Assembly (NCBI GenBank): GCA_910585665.1
Contig: CAJUFI010000039.1
Coordinates: 1 to 39,065, forward strand
Origin: an uncultured Acetatifactor sp.
Lineage (GTDB): Bacteria > Bacillota > Clostridia > Lachnospirales > Lachnospiraceae
DNA: 39,065 nt
Reading direction: 5' to 3'
In this document: piece by piece, positions 34,019 through 39,065 of the stretch
Layout: the number at the start of each line of letters is the position of its first letter
Position numbering within the stretch: position 1 is the stretch's first letter
The notes under the pieces: model-generated
Told to the model about the DNA's origin: nothing
The model's input: only the letters and a program-made list of their open reading frames with translations
The model's database searches: none
Position numbers and translations under genes: made by a program

Positions 34019-34110
34019 ACAGCTGCCATACGGAACATTGTCGGAGGGAAAACGTGGAACGGTTTTGCGTTTTCCTACAGACGATATGCCGGATATGGCA
34101 GCTGTTTTCC
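34019..34110. terminator. large two-stage hairpin between convergent genes
   Basis: ACAGCTGCCATA (34019-34030) pairs perfectly with TATGGCAGCTGT (34094-34105). Inside it GGAAAACG (34047-34054) pairs perfectly with CGTTTTCC (34068-34075). TTT follows on the plus strand and a T-rich CTTTATCTTTC on the minus strand, so it can serve both the bactofilin gene and yerC. It is unusually long (87 nt) for a terminator. The rest of the 278-bp gap shows no gene. Confidence 0.65.
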
Positions 34111-34205
34111 TATGGCGGCAGTCAAGCCGTGAACGGTCTTTGCTGGCTTTTGGGACAACGGCATGATAGCGGCGGCATCTGTCCGGTCCGCAGCCGGGGG
34201 ATAGG

Positions 34206-34514
34206 TCAGGGCGTGTCAGAGTCCTCTTTCCCGCGCATGCGCCCGAACACGGTCTCATACCCGTCATTCCCGTAGTTCAGCGACCTGTTGACGCGGCTGA
34301 TGGTGGCGGTGGAAGCGCCGGTCTTCTCGGCGATTTCCAGGTAGGTGCTGTGGTTCCGCAGCATGGCGGCCACCTCGAAGCGCTGGGAGATGGAGAGCAG
34401 TTCATTGACGGTACATAAATCCTCAAAGAAACTGTAACATTCCTCCCGGTTTTCCAGACAGAGGATGGCGTCGAACAGGAAATCGACGGCTTCGCTTTTT
34501 ACTTTTTTGTTCAT
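34206..34514 (-). CDS. yerC: YerC/YecD-family TrpR-like DNA-binding protein
   Basis: A 102-residue helical protein of the TrpR superfamily. It contains the helix-turn-helix segment EIAEKTGASTATISRVNRSLNYG after LLSISQRFEVAAML. It is the standalone YerC/YecD type found widely in Firmicutes, whose regulon is poorly known. A GAGG-containing site lies ahead of the ATG at 34514, and a good promoter lies about 50 bp upstream. It is divergent from the DUF1836 gene. Confidence 0.92.
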   Translation of the reverse strand: MNKKVKSEAVDFLFDAILCLENREECYSFFEDLCTVNELLSISQRFEVAAMLRNHSTYLEIAEKTGASTATISRVNRSLNYGNDGYETVFGRMRGKEDSDTP

Positions 34515-34545
34515 GATGGATACCTCGCTTGATTATTGCTTTCTC

Positions 34546-34574
34546 ATTTTACCATACTAAAGTTTTAAAGTAAA
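34546..34574 (-). promoter_or_regulatory. promoter of yerC
   Basis: On the minus strand TTTACT (34569-34574) and TAAAAT (34546-34551) are 17 bp apart. Confidence 0.7.
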
Positions 34575-34608
34575 GGCGCAATCTTTTTTTGGTTTTTGAA
34601 AGAAAATG

Positions 34609-34637
34609 TTGTCATGTAGTAATGAATACTATATAAT
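34609..34637 (+). promoter_or_regulatory. promoter of the DUF1836 gene
   Basis: TTGTCA (34609-34614) and a perfect TATAAT (34632-34637) are 17 bp apart; the leader is about 40 nt. It is divergent from the yerC promoter, only 35 bp away, so one operator could control both. Confidence 0.8.
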
Positions 34638-34684
34638 CATAGATAGCGGATTCGATTCTATGTGGTGAAGAAGGGAGAAGCGCT

Positions 34685-35329
34685 ATGACCATTGACAACG
34701 ATGATTTATTGAACAGCATATTGGCGAGCCTGGACAGGGTAGAGCATATCAATCCTGATGACATTCCGAACATAGATTTGTATATGGACCAGGTCACTAC
34801 TTTCATGGACAGCCATCTCCAGTCCGCCGCCAGATATCCTGGCCAGGACAAGATACTGACCAAGACTATGATCAACAATTATGCAAAGAACGATCTGATA
34901 CCGCCTCCGGTGAGGAAGAAGTATTCCAGGGAGCATGTGATGCTTCTGGTCTTCATCTATTATTACAAGGGCTTTCTGTCCATCAATGACATCCAGAAGC
35001 TTTTGGAGCCCATTGCGGAGCGTTATTTCCAGAATGGACAGGAGTACAATCTGGAGGACATCTACAGAGAGGCTTTTGACATGGAGGAAAAGCAGCTGCA
35101 GGCCATGAAGGAGGATGTGGTGGAGAAGTTCAGAGCAGCTCAGGGTGCTTTCCCGGGCGCGCCGAAAGAGGATGCGGAGTTCCTGCATAAGTTCGCTTTC
35201 ATCTGCCTGCTGGGCTATGATGTGTACCTGAAAAAGCTGATGATCGAGAAGATGATAGACGAGCTGTCCCTTCCCGGAAAGGGGCAGGAGGGCAGAAAGG
35301 CGAACAAAGGCGAAAAGCCGGAAGAATAG
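34685..35329 (+). CDS. DUF1836 protein
   Basis: A 214-residue soluble protein of the DUF1836 family. The conserved part includes LTKTMINNYAKNDLIPPPVRKKYSREHVMLLVFIYYYKGFLSI, which resembles a MerR-like DNA-binding helix pattern. A helical C-terminus and a Lys/Glu/Gly-rich tail follow. A regulatory role is plausible from this pattern but not shown. AAGGGAGAAG precedes the ATG. It is divergent from yerC and 67 bp ahead of the broken lipoprotein gene. Confidence 0.85.
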   Translation: MTIDNDDLLNSILASLDRVEHINPDDIPNIDLYMDQVTTFMDSHLQSAARYPGQDKILTKTMINNYAKNDLIPPPVRKKYSREHVMLLVFIYYYKGFLSINDIQKLLEPIAERYFQNGQEYNLEDIYREAFDMEEKQLQAMKEDVVEKFRAAQGAFPGAPKEDAEFLHKFAFICLLGYDVYLKKLMIEKMIDELSLPGKGQEGRKANKGEKPEE

Positions 35330-35396
35330 ACCGGAGAGATGGAACAGGGACAAGGGCTTCTTCATAAGATACCTTATAAACCATATGGAGGTAGCT

Positions 35397-36014
35397 ATGA
35401 GGAAGTTATCAATAAGAAAGGCGGGGGCGGCATGCCTGGCTGCCCTGACGGCGCTGGCTGTCCTGACGGGATGCGGGGATAGCGGGGAAGCCTCAAAGGA
35501 CGGCAAGACGGAGATGGTGCTCAATGAAGTGGCGCATTCCATTTTTTATGCGCCTATGTATGTGGCCATCGAGGAAGGGTATTTCGCGGAGGCGGGAATC
35601 GAGCTGACGCTGGTGACCGGATTCGGGGCCGACAAGACCATGACCGCGGTGCTCACCGGCGAGGCGGACATCGGCTTCATGGGCAGCGAGAGCACGATAT
35701 ATACTTACGCGGGCGGCACCGAGGACTATGTGGTGAATTTCGCTCAGCTGACCCAGAGGGCGGGGAATTTTCTGGTGTCCAGGGAGCCGATTGAAGATTT
35801 CACCTGGGATATGGTCAAGGGGAGGGATGTGCTGGGCGGCCGGGCAGGCGGCATGCCGGAGATGGTCTTCGAGTATATCCTGGAGAAGAACGGGATCGAT
35901 CCTGCGACGGATGTGTCCATAGACCAGAGCATCGATTTCGGCTCCACTGCGGCGGCGTTTTCTGGGGGGCAGGGGGATTTCACGGTAGTAAGAGATGTGT
36001 TACTACACCACTAG
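35397..36014 (+). pseudogene. 5' part of an ABC transporter substrate-binding lipoprotein, cut by an insertion
   Basis: The protein starts with a signal peptide and lipobox LTGC (Cys26) and continues with a SsuA/ThiY/NMT1-like binding domain: EVAHSIFYAPMYVAIEEGYFAEAGI, GADKTMTAVLTGEADIGFMG and FGSTAAAFSGGQGDFT. Family members have about 320-340 residues; here the similarity ends near residue 195. The last ten codons (VVRDVLLHH) and the stop come from the inserted element. GGAGGTAGCT sets the start at 35397. The rest of the gene and its transporter should lie beyond the right end of the window, past the element. Confidence 0.85.
35985..36006. other. probable attachment-site core of the serine recombinase element
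   Basis: GTAGTAA (35985-35991) and its inverted copy TTACTAC (36000-36006) flank eight bases (GAGATGTG) exactly where the host gene loses similarity and four bases before the recombinase stop codon. Large serine recombinases recombine at short imperfect inverted repeats, so this is the likely left attachment junction. The partner site is outside the window. Confidence 0.55.
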
Positions 36015-37384
36015 ACCCGGAAGCTGAATCCGCATATCCTGTGGGTCTGCGGATTCACCTCTATCTCTTTGATGGTCTCTTTCCAGAAGGCCTTTTTATG
36101 CTGGATGTCGAGGTTCTTGTACATCTGCTGCCATTCCTTTGAGAAGTTCCGGGAAAGGGCCTTGTAGGCTTCCAGGGAAGCCGATATCTGCTCTACGGAG
36201 CTGTCACAGCTTTCCAGCTTTTCGGCCAGGCGGGCATACTGCTCATCGTAATAGGATTCTTTGATTCTCCCTTTTTGGTACATGATATTCAGGCGGTCCA
36301 TCTCGGCACGGATGCCCGCGGACATGTCCGGCTTCTCCATCAGCTGCTTCTTCTTCCTGGACAGATCCAGGATGTCCGTATTGATTTTCTCGTCCACATG
36401 GGTCAGGAGGTACTCCTCTATGACGGATTCGGACAGGCAGGCCCCATTGTGGTATTCGGTGAACTTGGCGCCGCAGCGGTACCGCTTGTACTCGGATATC
36501 TCTCCGGACTTCAGGCGCTGGCGCTTTACGAAGCCGTTCATGTTCTTCTCGCAGACAGGGCACTTCACCATGGAGGAGAAGAGGAAAGGCTCAGTCTGGT
36601 GCGGGATGATCTTGGCATCACTGACGGACTGGATCTTCCGGTACTGGTCCATGGTGATGTAGGCCGGGCAGTAATCCTCGATGCCGTACATCTGGCCGGC
36701 ATAGGTGGAGCATTTCAGGATGCGGTTCACCTGGTACATGGTGGGGCAGACAGGGGAGCCGGCATATTTGGAGAGGATGTAGTGGACAGTGGCCTTCTTG
36801 GAGTATGTAGTGAAATACTGCTCAAAGATGTCATTGACGATGTGCTCCGTGGCAGGATCCTTGATTAGCTTCTTGTCCTTGTCTGCAGCATAGCCATAGG
36901 CCGGTCTGCCGTTCAGGTGCTCCTTGCGGCCTTTCTTGTACTGGAAGATGGAATTGATTCGGTCGGAGGTCCGGTCGCATTCGTTCTCGTTGACAGAGAG
37001 CATGATGTTGATGGCGAAGCGCCCGTTGGCCGTGGAGGTGTCGTACTCCTCGAAGATGGTCTTCCAGTTGCAGTTGTGGGCTTCCAGGATGGCCTGGGTG
37101 TTGTGGTAGTCCTTGATGTTGCGGAACCATCGGTCAAGTTTGGTGACCAGGATCAGGTCTACCTTGTCCGCTTCCACGTCCCGGAGCAGGCGCATCAGGT
37201 CCTTGCGGTTCTGCATCTTCTTGCGGGCGGTCAGGCCCTCGTCTGCATAGTAATCCACGATTTCGTAGCCATGGGAGACTGCATAGTCGGTGAGGGCTTC
37301 CTTCTGCGCGTCCAGGGACAGCCCTTCCTTTGCCTGCAGCTCCGTGCTGACGCGGTCGTAGATGGCGCATCGTATTCTTGGCAT
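36011..37384 (-). CDS. large serine recombinase
   Basis: A 457-residue site-specific recombinase. The N-terminal resolvase domain has IYDRVSTELQAKEGLSLDAQ with nucleophile Ser13, and the later LILVTKLDRWFRN. A recombinase domain (GRPAYGY) and a zinc ribbon beginning CPVC (Cys275, Cys278) with later cysteines (YRCGAKF, NGACLS) follow, then a C-terminal coiled coil. It probably integrates and excises the element. AGGAGG (37392-37397) sets the ATG at 37384; an upstream ATG is in frame but lacks a site. Its stop codon is four bases from the putative attachment core, the usual end position for such genes. Its base composition resembles the host more than the abi gene does. Confidence 0.93.
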   Translation of the reverse strand: MPRIRCAIYDRVSTELQAKEGLSLDAQKEALTDYAVSHGYEIVDYYADEGLTARKKMQNRKDLMRLLRDVEADKVDLILVTKLDRWFRNIKDYHNTQAILEAHNCNWKTIFEEYDTSTANGRFAINIMLSVNENECDRTSDRINSIFQYKKGRKEHLNGRPAYGYAADKDKKLIKDPATEHIVNDIFEQYFTTYSKKATVHYILSKYAGSPVCPTMYQVNRILKCSTYAGQMYGIEDYCPAYITMDQYRKIQSVSDAKIIPHQTEPFLFSSMVKCPVCEKNMNGFVKRQRLKSGEISEYKRYRCGAKFTEYHNGACLSESVIEEYLLTHVDEKINTDILDLSRKKKQLMEKPDMSAGIRAEMDRLNIMYQKGRIKESYYDEQYARLAEKLESCDSSVEQISASLEAYKALSRNFSKEWQQMYKNLDIQHKKAFWKETIKEIEVNPQTHRICGFSFRV

Positions 37385-37406
37385 TGCATCGCCTCCTTTT
37401 CTAATG

Positions 37407-37425
37407 ATATGCTGTTTTTGCATAT
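37407..37425. promoter_or_regulatory. inverted repeat ahead of the recombinase gene
   Basis: ATATGC (37407-37412) and GCATAT (37420-37425) flank a seven-base spacer, ten bases upstream of the recombinase ribosome site. It could be an operator or a small leader hairpin; nothing more can be said. Confidence 0.35.
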
Positions 37426-37451
37426 AGAAATGACATGCAGCGAAAAAACGC

Positions 37452-37480
37452 TTGCAAGCTGTCCCTTGAGGTGATACAAT
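37452..37480 (+). promoter_or_regulatory. promoter of a candidate small RNA
   Basis: TTGCAA (37452-37457) and TACAAT (37475-37480), 17 bp apart, with a TG one base before the -10 box (extended -10). It points away from the recombinase and toward the 3' end of the abi gene. Confidence 0.7.
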
Positions 37481-37486
37481 GAATCT

Positions 37487-37550
37487 GCATTGTGGTATCC
37501 CTCAGGGATATATCTAAAGCCGTTCGGTGCGCCAACACCGGGCGGTTTTT
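37487..37550 (+). ncRNA. candidate small RNA convergent with the abi gene
   Basis: About 64 nt from the predicted start to the end of a terminator. TATCCCT-CAGGGATA forms a first hairpin near 37496-37510. CCGTTCGGTG (37520-37529) then pairs with CACCGGGCGG (37536-37545), including two G-U pairs, and five T residues follow (37546-37550). No start codon with a ribosome site is present. It ends 20 bp before the end of abi on the other strand. Function unknown; an RNA partner of the HEPN protein or a regulator of the recombinase are both possible. Confidence 0.55.
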
Positions 37551-37569
37551 CAAATTTTGCAACTGTTTT

Positions 37570-38433
37570 TCATTGTTTCAACATTGATTGCCAACGGTAT
37601 GGAAAGTCCAGGTGTTTTAAAGATATATCGTTCTTATATTTCTTTATTAGTTTTGTTAGTGGCTTTATAAACTCGTCATTCCATTTCTCTTTATCCGGAT
37701 ACATAAGCTTGAGCATATAGAGTTGGGCAAATATCCGACGCGTGGGAATATACTTTTCTTTAGCAGGCATCTTAGGAGTGGCGGGGAATATCCAGTAATA
37801 CAGTCTGGAATAGTGTGCACACCTATTGCGCAAGTCCGTAAGGCAACGCAGCCAACTTTCCAATGTTTGGTAATTGACCCCATAAGTGGTTTCGGCTATT
37901 TTTGCTTTGTCATTATTCTTCATTCCACGATAGAAATAGGAAAGCATCCCAATGGAAAAGAAATCAATGATGGCCCAGATAGGAATATGTCCATCGTATT
38001 TTTCCTTATGATGCTTTATGACAAGCGTATTTGCATTTTCCGCAATGCACATATTGACATGACTCATGTAAGAAGAATGTTTATGCTTCTTGTTAAATGA
38101 GGAGGAATCCATATATCCCTCAGCGCCATAGGCGTGCGCATGGAAATAAGCAAGTTGTGTCCGGACATGTATTTCAATCTTTTCTATCGCGAAAGAAATC
38201 AGGTTTCTTAACTCGGCATCGAACATGTATATATTTTGAATGCGCTCAAATTCAATTGCAATAAAGCACTTTTCTTCTTCTTTTCGTATGAAAGGAAGAT
38301 AATAACCTGATAGACGATAGTAATTTGTCTTTGACAGAAAATCCATGCACGAGGCCTTGTCGGTAATGATTATGTTCTTCTTTTTTAGCAGTTCGGCCTG
38401 TTCCTCGAAGGTTGTAGGTTTCTTTAACTCCAT
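37570..38433 (-). CDS. Abi_2 (AbiD/AbiF-like) HEPN protein
   Basis: A 287-residue protein of the Abi_2 family of abortive infection proteins. The N-terminal signature NYYRLSGY is at residues 37-44. The predicted HEPN ribonuclease motif is Arg202-His207 (RNRCAH, R-X4-H), and a second R-X6-H lies at residues 91-98 (RTQLAYFH). HEPN proteins of this type cut RNA when triggered, stopping growth of the infected cell. GGGAG precedes the ATG at 38433; a start at 38472 would run through the leader hairpin and is unlikely. The gene is AT-rich compared with the chromosome, as expected for acquired DNA. It is headed by a promoter and structured leader. Confidence 0.9.
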   Translation of the reverse strand: MELKKPTTFEEQAELLKKKNIIITDKASCMDFLSKTNYYRLSGYYLPFIRKEEEKCFIAIEFERIQNIYMFDAELRNLISFAIEKIEIHVRTQLAYFHAHAYGAEGYMDSSSFNKKHKHSSYMSHVNMCIAENANTLVIKHHKEKYDGHIPIWAIIDFFSIGMLSYFYRGMKNNDKAKIAETTYGVNYQTLESWLRCLTDLRNRCAHYSRLYYWIFPATPKMPAKEKYIPTRRIFAQLYMLKLMYPDKEKWNDEFIKPLTKLIKKYKNDISLKHLDFPYRWQSMLKQ

Positions 38434-38455
38434 TTTTTCTCCCGCAAAATAAAAA

Positions 38456-38502
38456 GTGCTCCCATTGGACACATCGTTGAGAGGTGTGGGAGCTTCTGTT
38501 AC
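38456..38502 (-). repeat. structured leader repeat, copy 1 (abi leader)
   Basis: A 47-nt sequence found twice in the window (see 38959-39005), 45 of 47 bases identical. Read on the minus strand, GCTCCC pairs with GGGAGC and, inside it, ACAC with GTGT, leaving an 11-base loop and a five-base bulge. Transcription from the adjacent promoter should start at or just before it, and the abi start codon is 22 bp after it. It may be an RNA partner or regulator of the Abi protein; structured RNAs ahead of abiF genes are, to my memory, a described class. Confidence 0.85.
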
Positions 38503-38506
38503 TTTT

Positions 38507-38534
38507 AGTATACCCCAAAACTCTCAAAAGTCAA
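38507..38534 (-). promoter_or_regulatory. promoter of the abi leader
   Basis: On the minus strand TTGACT (38529-38534) and TATACT (38507-38512) are 16 bp apart. The predicted transcription start (about 38500) falls at the first bases of the leader repeat. Confidence 0.75.
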
Positions 38535-38550
38535 CCGTTTTTTGAAAAAA

Positions 38551-38571
38551 TGTGGATAAAACAGTGGATAA
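38551..38571. other. two DnaA-box-like 9-mers
   Basis: TGTGGATAA (38551-38559) is a perfect inverse of the DnaA box TTATCCACA. AGTGGATAA (38563-38571) differs by one base and has the same orientation and lies three bases further on. They lie upstream of the abi promoter. A replication origin or a DnaA-controlled promoter are possible readings. Confidence 0.4.
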
Positions 38572-38645
38572 CTTGTGTATATCCAGTGTAGAAACACAAG
38601 ATATGGTAATTGTCAATAGTAATCCCTCACTTTCCCTTGACTTTA

Positions 38646-38667
38646 TTAAAACGCCGTAGCGGTTTAA
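38646..38667. other. hairpin with one mismatch
   Basis: TTAAAACGC (38646-38654) pairs with GCGGTTTAA (38659-38667) except for one A-G mismatch, loop CGTA. There is no T-run. Such stems occur at transfer origins and operators; no relaxase gene is in view to support either. Confidence 0.45.
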
Positions 38668-38715
38668 TCGGGGATGAATAGACGGTAACCAGGCCCGAAC
38701 GGTTGACTTCTCCGT

Positions 38716-38802
38716 AAAAGAAGGAGAACCCCCGGAAGTACTCGCAATGCTTCCGGGGGTTTGTCCTTCTGTGCATCTATGGATGCTGTTGTCCTTTTGC
38801 CT
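38716..38802 (-). ncRNA. candidate small RNA between the two leader repeats
   Basis: On the minus strand, transcription from the promoter at 38809-38837 would start near 38802. The RNA contains a small hairpin GCATC/GATGC (38773-38786) and two copies of AAGGACAA (38789-38796 and 38761-38768). It then has a very strong stem AACCCCCGGAAG/CTTCCGGGGGTT (38750-38761 with 38727-38738), followed by CTCCTTCTTTT. A frame runs through the whole region, but it has no ribosome site and crosses both hairpins, so a protein is unlikely. Confidence 0.55.
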
Positions 38803-38808
38803 ACTGGC

Positions 38809-38837
38809 ATTATAGCATATGCGGAATATGTTTGCAA
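38809..38837 (-). promoter_or_regulatory. promoter of the candidate small RNA
   Basis: On the minus strand TTGCAA (38832-38837) and a perfect TATAAT (38809-38814) are separated by 17 bp. Confidence 0.7.
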
Positions 38838-38883
38838 TATGCTTCCCCCGGGAATATTTTGTTTTTGGTGCATGAGCTGCGAC

Positions 38884-38958
38884 ATTGCACCTTTTTTGCG
38901 TTTCAAGATTGATTTCTAATGGCATGGAAGCACCAAAAGTTTTAAGGATACATAAAAT
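38884..38958 (-). pseudogene. 3' remnant of a second abi gene
   Basis: Bases 38900-38953 match the last codons and stop region of the intact abi gene (37575-37628) at 41 of 54 positions without a gap; weaker similarity (TTGCA, then a T-run) continues past the stop. Translated, SLK-L-P-S-LK residues of the C-terminus ISLKHLDFPYRWQSMLKQ are kept but a stop codon interrupts. Only five bases separate this remnant from leader copy 2, so about 800 bp of reading frame is missing. Confidence 0.75.
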
Positions 38959-39005
38959 GTGCTCCCATTGGACACATCGTTGAAAGGTGTGGGAGCTTCT
39001 ATTAC
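38959..39005 (-). repeat. structured leader repeat, copy 2
   Basis: The second copy of the 47-nt abi leader, in the same orientation, differs at two positions, one of them in the loop; the stem bases are unchanged. Upstream, TTGACC (39019-39024 on the minus strand) is the only promoter-like box; a matching -10 would overlap the repeat, so this copy may not be expressed like copy 1. Confidence 0.85.
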
Positions 39006-39065
39006 AATTAGGATTGTAGTGGTCAAGCTTTTTTGTAACATTTGTGGCTAAAAAAATCATGTCGC

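Larger units (their letters stand above)
35985..39065. mobile_element. left part of an integrated element (serine recombinase, Abi locus)
   Basis: From the break in the substrate-binding gene to the end of the window the DNA is AT-richer outside the recombinase and carries a recombinase, an abortive-infection gene, repeats and candidate small RNAs. All protein genes are on the minus strand. The right end is not in the window, and no relaxase, replication or structural phage gene is visible, so element type (prophage, ICE or genomic island) is undecided. Confidence 0.75.

Noticed and set aside
38456..39005. Two 47-nt repeats as a CRISPR array
   Set aside because: Only two copies, about 500 bp apart, with promoters and gene remnants between them and no cas genes in view. 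They are duplicated gene leaders.
38524..39060. Minus-strand frame of 178 codons through the region upstream of abi
   Set aside because: It crosses the leader repeat, the abi remnant, two promoters and a terminator stem, and has no ribosome site. It looks open by chance.

Overview
The window reads as chromosome of an endospore-forming, Gram-positive anaerobe of the class Clostridia, most likely Lachnospiraceae. The evidence is a complete spoIIIAA-AH operon plus spoIVB, the Firmicutes order yqhY-nusB-xseA-xseB-ispA-dxs-tlyA-argR-recN-spoIVB, a class III fructose bisphosphatase, strong AGGAGG ribosome sites and GC-rich third codon positions. The species is not identifiable from the sequence alone.

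Layout. 1-2118: a membrane-anchored transglutaminase-like protein with its own promoter and terminator. 2164-7595: the spoIIIA operon, encoding the mother-cell side of the feeding-tube/secretion complex between forespore and mother cell. 7596-8149: a non-coding gap with a promoter-driven structured RNA (6S-like) and a 13-bp tandem repeat. 8150-11068: prfC and a second transglutaminase-like lipoprotein. 11128-22524: one long same-strand block for envelope stress (Asp23 family), transcription termination, DNA repair, isoprenoid synthesis, NAD phosphorylation, arginine control and SpoIVB. 22571-24843: convergent typA. 25220-30805: a tandem-OB ssb, a corrinoid adenosyltransferase, lysine-riboswitch-controlled dapA, dapB and fbp. 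30985-35329: a disordered lipoprotein, an unusual eukaryotic-type HisA, a degenerate LytM protein paired with a bactofilin, a TrpR-like regulator and a DUF1836 protein.

35397-39065 is the accessory part. A substrate-binding lipoprotein gene is cut after about 195 codons by an element whose left edge carries a large serine recombinase. Behind it lies an Abi_2 (AbiD/AbiF-like) HEPN protein. Its mRNA starts with a 47-nt hairpin, and that hairpin occurs again 503 bp upstream. The second copy is joined directly to a decayed piece of the 3' end of another abi gene, so the locus was once a tandem pair and one copy has lost almost its whole reading frame. Two promoter-plus-terminator units without reading frames, one on each strand, look like small RNA genes. 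This RNA-rich Abi locus is the best candidate for an undescribed system here; its right end lies outside the window.

How the genes fit together: SpoIIIAA-AH and SpoIVB act in the same sporulation checkpoint. Dxs and IspA supply isoprenoid precursors. DapA and DapB make diaminopimelate/lysine, with dapA switched off by lysine through the riboswitch. The LytM/bactofilin pair probably shapes the envelope. All positions, motifs and stems were read by eye; no alignment or folding program was run.
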